The notes: generated from the letters alone by a model not told the origin. Positions 6,425-14,481 are shown, counted from the first letter of the stretch. The stretch: 38,269 nucleotides of DNA from Treponema sp. UBA6988 (GCA_002448445.1 DJYC01000011.1:65410-103678); one strand, 5' to 3'. Numbers and translations are program-made.

Positions 6425-7612
6425 ATGAATGCAAAAGAATATCTTAGAAAAAGCTTTCGCACAGCTTTAGTCTCCGTGCTATTATTCTCTCCGGCCGGCC
6501 TTTTTTGCGAAGAAGCAGTAATTGAATATTTAAAAGGAAACATATCGGACAAAATCCATGCGGTAGAGCAGTCGTCACTCAGCGGGGACATGTCAATCTG
6601 CCTTAGGGCCCTTGACTTTGCGGCAGAGGAAAAAGATTCTCTTGCAGGCGACGCAGACTTTAGGCTTTTGGTAAAGACAGCCGTTTCCTGCCTTAACACG
6701 GAAAATGCCTCCCAGGAAGAAAAGGACAAGGCATCTGCAAACCTAAGCCAGATATTCATCAGCTTTGATGACGGAGAAATCCGCATAGCAGTCCTTGACA
6801 AAATCAAAAAAATATCATCGCAAAAAAGCGTAAACCTCCTGAACAGCTTTGTTTCCGACAAAATCCACAGGAAGGAACCCATAGACGACCTTACCATTAA
6901 GGCCATCATGCTACTTGGTGAAATAGGGGACAGCAATTCATTTACAAGCCTATTTCTTGCAGACATAATGGATGTTTGGCCAAACAACAAGAAGGAACTC
7001 AGGGACGCCTATTCACCCCTTGCAAAAAAATGCGAAAATGAAATTCTTACAGTCTTTGCAAACGTAGACACGGAAAAAAAGAACAACATTCTGTCTACAG
7101 TAAAGGAACTTTCCGATGACGGAGAAAAAATTCCAAAAAAAATTTGCGGAGAATTGGCAGAAAACGCACTTTCAGAGTCTATATATAGTATAGGAGAAAC
7201 AAAAGAGAAAAACGAAAAGCTTATCCTTTTGCAGCTGACCAGCCTTCAGATTGCATCAGACCAAAAATGGACCAGGGCAGCAAAGCTCGCGACAGAAATA
7301 TTTCCGCAGATTCGTTCGGCATACGAATCTCAGATTATTAGCGACGCGCAGTTTGCCACCGCAATCCAAAACATAGCCTCGATTGCTTCTGACAAAACAG
7401 GAAAGGTTCTTTCGTCCTATCTTGAATTTCTGAACAAGGGTATGGAGCAAAACCGTGCCCCGTCTCAAGCCGTCGTGCTTTCCGTAATAAATGCATTGGG
7501 AGGTTTGGGCGATAAAACAGCCTTTGATGGCCTCCTGTACGTTACCTACCTGAATTATCCGGAGGACATAGTAAAGGCTGCAAAAACTGCCCTAACAAAA
7601 CTTAAGTGGTAA
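6425..7612 (+). CDS. Exported alpha-helical (HEAT-like) repeat protein
   Basis: This protein of 395 residues begins with an apparent signal peptide (charged NAKEYLRKSFR, a hydrophobic stretch, cleavage near LFCEE). The rest is alpha-helical with HEAT-like repeats, for example LLGEIGDSNSFTSLF and ALGGLGDKTAFDGLLYV. HEAT repeats form curved protein-binding scaffolds; here probably periplasmic, partner unknown. I chose the ATG at 6425, behind an AGGGGG-type site, because it gives a clean signal peptide. An in-frame ATG at 6383 overlaps the PilZ stop and would add 14 residues. Its stop overlaps the GTG start of comEC by seven bases, so the two are probably coupled. Confidence 0.75.
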   Translation: MNAKEYLRKSFRTALVSVLLFSPAGLFCEEAVIEYLKGNISDKIHAVEQSSLSGDMSICLRALDFAAEEKDSLAGDADFRLLVKTAVSCLNTENASQEEKDKASANLSQIFISFDDGEIRIAVLDKIKKISSQKSVNLLNSFVSDKIHRKEPIDDLTIKAIMLLGEIGDSNSFTSLFLADIMDVWPNNKKELRDAYSPLAKKCENEILTVFANVDTEKKNNILSTVKELSDDGEKIPKKICGELAENALSESIYSIGETKEKNEKLILLQLTSLQIASDQKWTRAAKLATEIFPQIRSAYESQIISDAQFATAIQNIASIASDKTGKVLSSYLEFLNKGMEQNRAPSQAVVLSVINALGGLGDKTAFDGLLYVTYLNYPEDIVKAAKTALTKLKW

Positions 7613-8901
7613 AATTCATAGAATTCTTTTCTGAGCCAAGGCCCTTTTTGCTGGCTGCACTAGTCTGTGCATTTCTTGCATACTGCGGCACTGGCATCTT
7701 AAAGGAGCGCTCACCCTACAAGAGCGCAATTCCCCTGCAGGAGGCGCAATTCCTTAGCGGAAAAATATGCACAAATCCCTGCAAAACGTCTTCCGGAAAA
7801 TTCTACAGCGCAAAACTTGCCCTTGTTTCCTGTAAGCCATCACAAATCACCTGCAAATCAGGCACAGGCATAGAACAAAGCTTTAAATCCAGCGGAAAAA
7901 TAAGCATCCTAATTCCCTCAAAAACCGTGGAAGCCCTGTACCCGGGAAAGCTCTATTCTCTTGAAGGAAAATCAGTCCTAATCGAGCAGGGAGAAAACAT
8001 ATCCTGCAAGGGCAAATGGAACCCCAAGGCAAATGCCTTTACCGTTCATTCCCTTGAATACATGGAGCCAGACAAAAGCCTTTACGGAAAAATAGCCCAT
8101 TTTAGGGCAAAGTGCAGGCTGGTGTTCAAGAGGATGCTCTTTGGCTGGGGGAATGCAGGAGGACTGATACTTTCTCTGCTCTCAGGCGCCAGGGAATACA
8201 CGGAAAGCGGTCTTTGCAACGATTTTTCACTTGCGGGACTTTCCCACGTTCTTGCCCTAAGCGGAATGCACCTGTCGTTTTTTTCAGGACTGTCGGGAAT
8301 CCTTGGCAAGAGGATTTTTGGCAAAAGGGCAAGTTTTTTTGTACGCATGGCAGCAATAATAGCATTTTCCTGGTTTGCAGGACTTTCTCCGTCTTTGCTA
8401 AGGGCACTCCTTTGTTCATCCTTCATTCTCTTTGCAAACTCCTTCTACTGCAAAAAGCTAAAATCATCGGAAATACTAAGCGCAGTTTTTTTGATTCACA
8501 TTGTAATCATCCCGGACGACGCAAAATCCGTAGCGTTCATGCTTTCCTATTCAGCACTGGCAGGAATCATGGCAATAACTCCGCTAATAGAAAGATTTTT
8601 CACAAGAAAGATTCCGCCCGCCTTAAGCAGCCCCCTTTGCACTTCAATAGGAGCCCAGGCCGCCACAACACCAATAACCGCCGCTTTTTTTGGAACCATA
8701 ACTCCTATAGGCATCATTTCCAGTGTTGCAGTCTGCCCTTTAATAAGCATTTTTCTTTCATTGGCACTATTTTGCATAGCAATATGCCTTTTAATGCCTT
8801 TTCTTTGCCCCCCATTTGGCTGTATACTGAACATGGCTTATGGAGCAATTGTTTTTCTTGTAAGGATATTTGCCCGCGTACCGCCCATTCAACTAAAATA
8901 A
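7606..8901 (+). CDS. comEC: ComEC/Rec2-family DNA-uptake channel protein, short form
   Basis: This 431-residue polytopic membrane protein has the core ComEC/Rec2 signature GLSHVLALSGMHLSFFSGL near residue 210, followed by many hydrophobic helices. An N-terminal DUF4131-like region contains an OB-fold-like segment. ComEC forms the inner-membrane channel for single-stranded DNA in natural transformation. Full-length members have 700-800 residues with a C-terminal metallo-beta-lactamase-like domain; this protein ends before that domain, which is common in some phyla. The GTG start overlaps the stop of the helical-repeat gene. rsmA follows after ten bases. No other competence gene is seen in the window. 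Confidence 0.87.
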   Translation: MVKFIEFFSEPRPFLLAALVCAFLAYCGTGILKERSPYKSAIPLQEAQFLSGKICTNPCKTSSGKFYSAKLALVSCKPSQITCKSGTGIEQSFKSSGKISILIPSKTVEALYPGKLYSLEGKSVLIEQGENISCKGKWNPKANAFTVHSLEYMEPDKSLYGKIAHFRAKCRLVFKRMLFGWGNAGGLILSLLSGAREYTESGLCNDFSLAGLSHVLALSGMHLSFFSGLSGILGKRIFGKRASFFVRMAAIIAFSWFAGLSPSLLRALLCSSFILFANSFYCKKLKSSEILSAVFLIHIVIIPDDAKSVAFMLSYSALAGIMAITPLIERFFTRKIPPALSSPLCTSIGAQAATTPITAAFFGTITPIGIISSVAVCPLISIFLSLALFCIAICLLMPFLCPPFGCILNMAYGAIVFLVRIFARVPPIQLK

Positions 8902-8911
8902 AGGAAAAAAT

Positions 8912-9778
8912 ATGAACTGCCCCGACTATAATTCACCTGCCGAACTAAAAAAGATCCTAGAAGAGCACGGTTTTTCCATGCAGAAGAAATTCGGACAGAA
9001 TTTTATGCTCAACCCAAACGCAAGGCAAAAAATAGCCTCCCTCCTGCAGCTTTCAAAAGATGAAGAAGTCTGGGAAGTAGGGCCAGGGTTGGGCTGCATG
9101 ACCGCTGAATTCCTAAATTCCGGCGCAAAAGTAAAGGCTTTTGAAATAGACAAGGGCTTCATTCAGCTTTTGCACGGAATTTTCTCTGATGAAGAAAAAA
9201 GCGGTAAACTTGCCATAGTTGAAGGCGATGTGCTCAAAAACTGGCTTGGGGAATACAAAAAAGCCCAGTCGCCAATAAAACTTGCAGGAAACCTTCCCTA
9301 CAACATAGCCGCCACATTCATAGCAGGAACAATAGAAAAATCATGCCCATTTGACCGCTGCGTCTTTACAGTCCAAAAGGAAGTTGCAGATAGAATTTGT
9401 GCAAAGCCTTCAAGCGAGGACTATTCATCATTCAGCGTACTCTGCCAGTTTGCCTACGACGTAAAGCCATCCATAGAGCTTGGACCCGGAAACTTCTGGC
9501 CCAAACCTAGGGTAGCCTCAAAAGCCGTTCTACTGGAAAAAAAGGCTTCCCCAGTTGAATGCCTGTCACCGGAACTATTTGTAAAGCTTGTGCACACGCT
9601 CTTTTCCAGCCGAAGAAAGACAATTCAGAACAATATAAAGCCCCTGCTTCCAAAAGGACTATCAGCGGCAGATTTCTTTGCAAAGGCAGGCATATCGCCT
9701 TCGGAGCGGGCAGAAAACCTAACGGTGGCCCAGTTTGCAACCCTTACGGACACCCTTGCCAATGCAATGCACAGTTAA
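8912..9778 (+). CDS. rsmA: 16S rRNA dimethyladenosine transferase
   Basis: This 288-residue SAM-dependent enzyme dimethylates two adjacent adenines near the 3' end of 16S rRNA (A1518 and A1519 in E. coli) during 30S maturation. It shows the family start motif KKFGQNFMLNP, the SAM-binding loop EVGPGLGCMT (about 55-64), the catalytic NLPYNIAA motif near residue 127 and the C-terminal substrate-binding domain (FSSRRKTIQNN). Length is normal. A clear AAAGGA site precedes the ATG. It follows comEC closely and is probably cotranscribed with it. Loss of homologues (ksgA) gives kasugamycin resistance. Confidence 0.96.
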   Translation: MNCPDYNSPAELKKILEEHGFSMQKKFGQNFMLNPNARQKIASLLQLSKDEEVWEVGPGLGCMTAEFLNSGAKVKAFEIDKGFIQLLHGIFSDEEKSGKLAIVEGDVLKNWLGEYKKAQSPIKLAGNLPYNIAATFIAGTIEKSCPFDRCVFTVQKEVADRICAKPSSEDYSSFSVLCQFAYDVKPSIELGPGNFWPKPRVASKAVLLEKKASPVECLSPELFVKLVHTLFSSRRKTIQNNIKPLLPKGLSAADFFAKAGISPSERAENLTVAQFATLTDTLANAMHS

Positions 9779-9788
9779 TGCAAACTGA

Positions 9789-9817
9789 TTGAAGGAGATT
9801 TTGAAATTCTGTATAAT
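9789..9817 (+). promoter_or_regulatory. Internal promoter before yggS
   Basis: TTGAAG (9789-9794) and TATAAT (9812-9817) are separated by 17 bases, in the 57-base gap between rsmA and yggS. It could give yggS and the genes after it a transcript independent of the PilZ-rsmA block. Confidence 0.6.
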
Positions 9818-9835
9818 CCATAAGAGGCGAAAAAA

Positions 9836-10570
9836 ATGACAGCAGAACAGATAAAAGATAACTTTGATAAAATAAGACTTGACATTGCAAACGCAGAAAA
9901 AGCATCGGGTAGGAAAAGCGGCAGCGTAATTCTTTGCGCAGTCAGCAAATTCCACCCGGCACAATCCGTGCTTGCAGCAATGGACGCGGGGCATTTTCTC
10001 TTTGGAGAAAACCGTGTTCAGGAGGCATTTTCCAAATTTACAGAAATAAACACAATGCGTCCAGGCAAGGCTCAGCTTCATATAATAGGAAGCCTGCAGC
10101 TCAACAAGGTAAAAAAATCCGTAGAAATAGCATCCTGCATCCAGTCCGTAGACAGGGAAGACCTCTTAAAAGAAATAGAAAAACATGCATCAAAGCTTAA
10201 CAAGACAATGGATGTGTTTTTGGAAATCCATACAGGAGAAGATTCTAAGTCTGGCTACAAGGATGAAAGTGAACTTATGTCTTCCTTGCAAAACCTATCG
10301 TCTGGTTTGTACCCCCACATCAGGGCAACAGGCCTAATGACAATGGCTCCTTTTTGCGACGATGAAAAAATTGTAAGGAAGTCATTTTCTTCTTTGCGTG
10401 AACTAAGGGAAAAAGTGAACAAAAGCTTTCCAAACCTGCCCATAAAAGAACTAAGCATGGGAATGAGCGGTGACTATAAAATTGCAATAGAGGAGGGCAG
10501 CACCATGGTAAGAATTGGAACAGCCCTTTTTGGAGAGCGTGAATACAATAAACCCAACGATGGGAATTAA
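9836..10570 (+). CDS. yggS: YggS/PLPBP-family pyridoxal phosphate homeostasis protein
   Basis: This 244-residue single-domain, alanine-racemase-like PLP-binding protein binds PLP through Lys38 (CAVSKFHP). Family signatures are FGENRVQEAF, HIIGSLQLNKVKK (usually HxIGxLQxNK) and the C-terminal SMGMSGDYKIAIEEGSTMVRIGTALFG. YggS proteins have no known enzymatic reaction and keep PLP and amino-acid pools balanced. GAGG lies before the ATG. In many bacteria the gene sits near cell-division or proline genes; here it follows rsmA and precedes a small membrane protein gene. Confidence 0.95.
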   Translation: MTAEQIKDNFDKIRLDIANAEKASGRKSGSVILCAVSKFHPAQSVLAAMDAGHFLFGENRVQEAFSKFTEINTMRPGKAQLHIIGSLQLNKVKKSVEIASCIQSVDREDLLKEIEKHASKLNKTMDVFLEIHTGEDSKSGYKDESELMSSLQNLSSGLYPHIRATGLMTMAPFCDDEKIVRKSFSSLRELREKVNKSFPNLPIKELSMGMSGDYKIAIEEGSTMVRIGTALFGEREYNKPNDGN

Positions 10571-10580
10571 GCAGTCAAAT

Positions 10581-11219
10581 ATGAAATTGAAAAGAATTTT
10601 ATTTTTTGCACTATCGCTATCAATTTTACTCTCTTCAACAATTTTTCCCAAAAAGGCCTTTGCAGACTCATCGGGAACATCCTCCGAGAGCGAAGAAGCA
10701 GAGCCATATTCACCTGATGAATTTCCCGGATGGTCAAAAAAAATCCGCCGTGCAGAAGTCATCACCCTGGGATCAGTGCCTTTCACCACGCTAGGCGTTA
10801 TACTTGCCTACGGAACATACCAATATGCAAAGGGAGAAAGCGTCTCCTTCCCAAACCCATTCGACAGTTCAAAGACTTACAGCGAGCGCCAAATAAAAAT
10901 GATTCTCGGATATGCAGCCGCCGCAAGCTGTGCCATTGGAATCACGGACTTTATGATAACATTCGCAAAGGAAAAGCATACCCAACGCAAACTTAGGAAG
11001 ATCCGTGAATCTACGGAGCAGCCAACCGTCACTCCAATAACGCCAGAAGAAGCAGGAGACCTCATGCGGCAGGGAAACCTTAAAGCACAGAAAGAAGAAT
11101 CGCCTACAGGCACGGCTTCAGATAAAGCTTCAGGAACAAAAGAAGGCTCTTCGGCAGAAAGTCCAAAAGAATCCAAAAGATCAGCACAAGAAAAGCCTAA
11201 AAGCGGGCAGGGGGAATAA
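10581..11219 (+). CDS. Membrane/exported protein of unknown function
   Basis: This protein of about 212 residues is not recognised. It has a signal peptide (KLKRILFFALSLSILLSS, cleavage near KKAFADSS) and two further hydrophobic stretches (about residues 58-78 and 101-122). The C-terminus is charged, rich in Ser, Lys, Glu and Pro, and looks disordered. I chose the ATG at 10581 because it begins the signal peptide; in-frame ATGs at 10515 and 10560 overlap yggS and have no better site. The stop overlaps the start of the next gene (TAATG), so translation is probably coupled to the pseudouridine synthase. Function cannot be assigned. Confidence 0.7.
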   Translation: MKLKRILFFALSLSILLSSTIFPKKAFADSSGTSSESEEAEPYSPDEFPGWSKKIRRAEVITLGSVPFTTLGVILAYGTYQYAKGESVSFPNPFDSSKTYSERQIKMILGYAAAASCAIGITDFMITFAKEKHTQRKLRKIRESTEQPTVTPITPEEAGDLMRQGNLKAQKEESPTGTASDKASGTKEGSSAESPKESKRSAQEKPKSGQGE

Positions 11220-12205
11220 TGCCTTTCTTTAGCACGAAAATTCCCGATGAATACGACAAAACCGAACGCTTGGATAAATACATTGCATCCCTTCCAAACG
11301 GCATGAACCGCAGCAAGCTAAAAAGCGGAGTCACAAACATTCTTGTAAACGGCAAAAAGCAGAAGGTCTCATACAAGGTAAAGGCCGGGGACCAGATAGA
11401 CATTGACTGGGAAGAAAACATCCCCGACGACATAGAACCGGAAGACATCCCTCTGGACATAATCTATGAAGACCAGAACGTTTGTGTAGTCAACAAAAAA
11501 CAGGGAATGGTAACACACCCCGCATGCGGCAACTGGAAGGGAACCCTCGTCAACGCGCTTCTATTCCACTGGGGCAGACAAAAAATCCCCCAGCTAAAGG
11601 AAGGAAAAACGAGCGAAATTTTGGAACGCAGAAGACCTGGAATAGTGCACAGGCTGGACAAAGACACATCCGGCATCATAATCACCGCAAAGAACCGCCA
11701 AAGCGAAGAATGGCTCCAGTCCCAGTTCCAGAACCACAAAAAAATCGTAAAGGAATACATAGCAATTTGCACAGGCCGCCCCCAGCACCAGCACGGCATC
11801 ATCAAAACCAACATGATACGCGATCCAAAGAACCGCAAAAGATTCCGCGCCGTGGACTTGCAGACAGAAGGAAAATTTGCAAAGACCTATTACAGTGCAA
11901 TAGCCTGCTATGGCGAATACACCCTCATGCGTCTCCGCATTGCAACAGGAAGAACCCACCAAATACGCGTGCACATGAAGTACCTAAACTGCCCGGTGCT
12001 TGGAGACAAAATCTATTCCAAGCCCGACAAGCTATTTCCAAATGCAAGCCTCATGCTGAATGCCCGTATGCTAAAGATAGAGCTTCCTGGAAACAAAGCC
12101 GGAGAACTGTCCGTTTTTCGCACAAAAACCCCAGAACGCTTCAAAGACGTAATGAAGGTTCTGCACAAAAAATTCCCAAAGACAATCCTTCCCAAAGACA
12201 GGTAG
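11219..12205 (+). CDS. RluA/RluD-family pseudouridine synthase with S4 domain
   Basis: This 328-residue enzyme isomerises uridine to pseudouridine in RNA, probably 23S rRNA. It has an N-terminal S4 RNA-binding domain (about 15-62, RLDKYIASLPNGMNRSKLK) and the RluA-type catalytic motif HRLDKDTSG with catalytic Asp147. The later family motif GRTHQIRVHM is also present. This architecture fits RluD (helix 69 of 23S rRNA), but RluC-like specificity cannot be excluded, so no symbol is given. The start overlaps the preceding stop (TAATG) and has GGGGG upstream. Another, S4-less member follows three bases after its stop. Confidence 0.93.
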   Translation: MPFFSTKIPDEYDKTERLDKYIASLPNGMNRSKLKSGVTNILVNGKKQKVSYKVKAGDQIDIDWEENIPDDIEPEDIPLDIIYEDQNVCVVNKKQGMVTHPACGNWKGTLVNALLFHWGRQKIPQLKEGKTSEILERRRPGIVHRLDKDTSGIIITAKNRQSEEWLQSQFQNHKKIVKEYIAICTGRPQHQHGIIKTNMIRDPKNRKRFRAVDLQTEGKFAKTYYSAIACYGEYTLMRLRIATGRTHQIRVHMKYLNCPVLGDKIYSKPDKLFPNASLMLNARMLKIELPGNKAGELSVFRTKTPERFKDVMKVLHKKFPKTILPKDR

Positions 12206-12208
12206 CCA

Positions 12209-12982
12209 ATGGATATTGAATTTCTTCACACGCCAACAGAGGATGAACCTTTTGCAGTCATAATAAAACCCCGCGGAACAGCAAGCGCACCTCTTTACGA
12301 AGGAGATCCATCTGCATACACGCAAGCAGCCGTCCGCTTTCCGGAACTAAACCGTGTAAAGGGCAAAAAAGAATGTGAGCACGGTTTGCTCCACCGCATA
12401 GACACAGACACTGAAGGCCTTTTACTCATAGCCTCATCCCAAGATTTTTATGACTACATGCAAGGCGTTCAGGAAGAGGGGAATTTCATAAAGTCATACA
12501 AGGCAATATGCAATCCCCGTGCAACCTTACCAGAAGGATATCCAGAAAAGCCCTATGACGCAAAAAGCATAATCGCAAAGGGCTATGCCAACGTACAAGT
12601 AAAATCCATGTTCCGCCCCTACGGCATAAAAAATAGGGAAGTAAGGCCTGTAACAAGTGCATGTGGAAAAGCCGCACTAAAAAAAGCATCTCCCGCCTGG
12701 TACACAACAGACATAACCCTAAAGCAAAATGATAATAACACCTTCACCGCCGACTGCACCCTGTCAAAGGGCTACAGGCACCAGGTAAGATGCCACCTTT
12801 CATGGCTTGGCTTTCCAATAGAAGGCGATCCCCTTTATTCTGCACAGGAAAACGAACTTCCAGCCCAAGACTTCAAATTCTGGGCAAGCAAAATACAGTT
12901 CCCCCTGCAAATAGTTTCCACCATCATCCAAAAAGTTTTTGAATACAAGCCAAAAAACGCCCCAGAGCTTATTTTTTTATAA
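12209..12982 (+). CDS. RluA-family pseudouridine synthase lacking an S4 domain
   Basis: This 257-residue paralogue-like enzyme has the catalytic motif HRIDTDTEGLLLIA with Asp65 and the C-terminal GYRHQVRCHL motif, which matches GRTHQIRVHL. It starts directly with the catalytic domain and so lacks the S4 domain of its upstream neighbour. RNA target unknown. Three bases separate it from that gene, so both are made from one mRNA. Its 3' end overlaps the convergent YD-repeat gene by 14 bases. It is the last gene of the + strand block; no terminator is visible before the foreign-looking gene. Confidence 0.88.
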   Translation: MDIEFLHTPTEDEPFAVIIKPRGTASAPLYEGDPSAYTQAAVRFPELNRVKGKKECEHGLLHRIDTDTEGLLLIASSQDFYDYMQGVQEEGNFIKSYKAICNPRATLPEGYPEKPYDAKSIIAKGYANVQVKSMFRPYGIKNREVRPVTSACGKAALKKASPAWYTTDITLKQNDNNTFTADCTLSKGYRHQVRCHLSWLGFPIEGDPLYSAQENELPAQDFKFWASKIQFPLQIVSTIIQKVFEYKPKNAPELIFL

Positions 12983-13817
12983 ATTCTTCCTTTCGCCCCA
13001 ACGTATATACTTTTTTGCTTTTAATTTGTCCATTTTTCCAATACTTATATTTGACAACTTTTTTATACTTCGTTACAAGATCTCCATCATCCAATTTAAT
13101 ACCTGTCTCAATATATTCATCATTTTTATCGCATACCATCCATGTTGGTGCATAATCATCGTTATTATACCATTTTACTGATATTTCGGGATTGTCATCA
13201 AAGTATTCCCAAATTAAATTTCGATTTCCGTTAAATTTATCATTTATATATGTTTTTTTTAAAATCCTTCCATCGTCAGCATATTCCATTTTTATTATAC
13301 TTCCATCAGAAGATTCTTCACAGGTACAATTTCCATTTTCATCATAGGAATAATTTGTAATTATATTATCTGGAGCAGTTTCCTTTATTAATCTTGAATT
13401 TTTATCATATTCATATAATGTTTGTCCATTTTTAGAATGAATTTCCTTTATTTTCAATCCATTCTCATTATATAAATATAAAATATCATAATATTCATTA
13501 TCAAACTGGCTTGTTCTTTTATGAATTGTTTTTATAAGATTGTTATTTTCATATTCATAAGTTACCAAATAGATTTGGTTAAAACCTGCAGACTCCAATA
13601 CGCTTTTATATTCAAGGAGTTGATTTTTATCATTATACTTCCAATAATTTTTATTAGTATTTATTCCATCACATGAATAAATTACATTTCCATTTATGTC
13701 ATAATTTGTAACATGTGCATCTTGGACAATATGAATTAATTTTTTTATATAAAAACAGGAAGTGATTATTAATATAGATGCTAATATAACCAATATAACT
13801 TTTATTACTTTTTTCAT
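12969..13817 (-). CDS. YD-repeat (RHS-like) putative lipoprotein
   Basis: This protein of about 282 residues is made largely of degenerate YD/RHS-type repeats (YDINGNVIY, YNDKNQLLEY, YEYENNNLIK, YDKNSRLIKE, YSYDENGNCT, YWKNGQIKSK). It starts with a membrane segment ending in IITSC, which reads as a lipobox, so it is likely a surface or periplasmic lipoprotein. I chose the ATG at 13817, with GGAGAGG nine bases upstream; the in-frame ATG at 13856 adds no signal. The coding sequence is clearly more AT-rich than its neighbours, rich in Asn, Lys, Ile and Tyr codons. It is wedged between a housekeeping gene and a tRNA-linked repeat array, so recent acquisition is likely. Too short to be a complete RHS toxin; function unknown. 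Confidence 0.78.
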   Translation of the reverse strand: MKKVIKVILVILASILIITSCFYIKKLIHIVQDAHVTNYDINGNVIYSCDGINTNKNYWKYNDKNQLLEYKSVLESAGFNQIYLVTYEYENNNLIKTIHKRTSQFDNEYYDILYLYNENGLKIKEIHSKNGQTLYEYDKNSRLIKETAPDNIITNYSYDENGNCTCEESSDGSIIKMEYADDGRILKKTYINDKFNGNRNLIWEYFDDNPEISVKWYNNDDYAPTWMVCDKNDEYIETGIKLDDGDLVTKYKKVVKYKYWKNGQIKSKKVYTLGRKEEFIKK

Positions 13818-13900
13818 TTTATATTTCCTCTCCCATGCCAGTGGGCATGTAAACATAAGACGATAATGACATTTTTTGAACTTTTTGAACAGCCCCTAGC

Positions 13901-14397
13901 CGCCCAGATACATATTGCAAGCAGGTACGCAGTAACGTGGATTCTTGCTAAAAAAAGCCGTTCTATATAAGAAAGCGCCACATGCCCATAACACACACCG
14001 CTAGCAAGTGCGTAGCGATGTGGATTCTTGTTACAAAAAAGCAGTCTCTTTACGAGACTGCACATGCCCGGAACACACGTTGCTAGCAAGTGCGTTGCAA
14101 CGAGGACTCCTGTTACAAAAAAAAAGCGGTTCTGTAAAGAACCGCTACGTGCCCGGAACACACGCCGCTAGCAAGGCGTAGCGGAGTGGATTCTTGTTAC
14201 AAAAAAGCAGTCTCTTTACGAGACTGCACATGCCCGGAACACACGTTGCAAGCAAGGGCGTAGCAACGTGCAATCTTGTTATAAAAAAAAGCGGTTTCAA
14301 AAGAAACCGCTGGCTGCCCGGAACACACGCCGCTAGCAAGGCGTAGCGGAGTGGATTCTTGTTATAAAAAAAAGCGGTTTCAAAAGAAACCGCTGGC
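13901..14397 (-). repeat. Tandem array of about 83-base tRNA-end/terminator units behind tRNA-Leu
   Basis: Six head-to-tail units start (+ coordinates) at about 13901, 13983, 14065, 14150, 14231 and 14315, spaced 81-85 bases, and end at tRNA-Leu at 14398. Read on the - strand each unit has three parts: a terminator-like hairpin with a run of 6-9 T; a spacer near GTAACAAGAATCC; and a second GC-rich hairpin followed by GTGTGTTCCGGGCA, whose last 11 bases match the tRNA-Leu 3' end. Terminator stems come in types (AGCGGTTTC/GAAACCGCT, GCAGTCTC/GAGACTGC, AGCGGTTCT/AGAACCGCT) that all pair perfectly. The distal unit (13901-13982) is degenerate. The long open frames across it are repeat artefacts, not genes. 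Confidence 0.85.
14365..14395 (-). terminator. Intrinsic terminator of tRNA-Leu (first of the array)
   Basis: On the - strand AGCGGTTTC-TTTT-GAAACCGCT is followed by a T-run, three bases after the tRNA-Leu 3' end. Equivalent hairpins lie at about 14283-14311, 14201-14227, 14117-14146, 14035-14061 and, degenerate, 13950-13978. Confidence 0.88.
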
Positions 14398-14481
14398 TGC
14401 CCGGAACAAGACTTGAACTTGCACACCCGTGAAGGCTCTAGTACCTGAAACTAGCGTGTCTACCAATTCCACCATCCGGGC
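14398..14481 (-). tRNA. tRNA-Leu (anticodon CAG)
   Basis: This 84-base class II tRNA has a 7-bp acceptor stem (GCCCGGA with TCCGGGC), the leucine D-arm GGAATTGGTAGAC, an anticodon stem CTAGT/ACTAG around TTCAGGT (anticodon CAG, reads CUG), a long variable arm and the TTCAAGT T-loop. CCA is not encoded. A perfect consensus promoter precedes it. Its last 9-11 bases are repeated six times in the array that follows. Confidence 0.95.

Noticed and set aside
7606..8901. ComEC as a broken pseudogene
   Set aside because: The frame is intact, the core signature is complete, and ComEC proteins without the C-terminal hydrolase domain are known. It is more likely a natural short form.
13901..14397. CRISPR array
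   Set aside because: Units are too long and alike throughout; there are no short constant repeats with unique spacers, and no cas genes nearby.
14145..14426. Open frames on the - strand across the array (14145-14426 and 13814-14161) with a repeated NKNPLRYALL-type peptide
   Set aside because: The peptide repeat comes from translating the 83-base DNA units in one frame. The frames run through the tRNA-Leu 3' end and several terminators, and have no ribosome-binding site.
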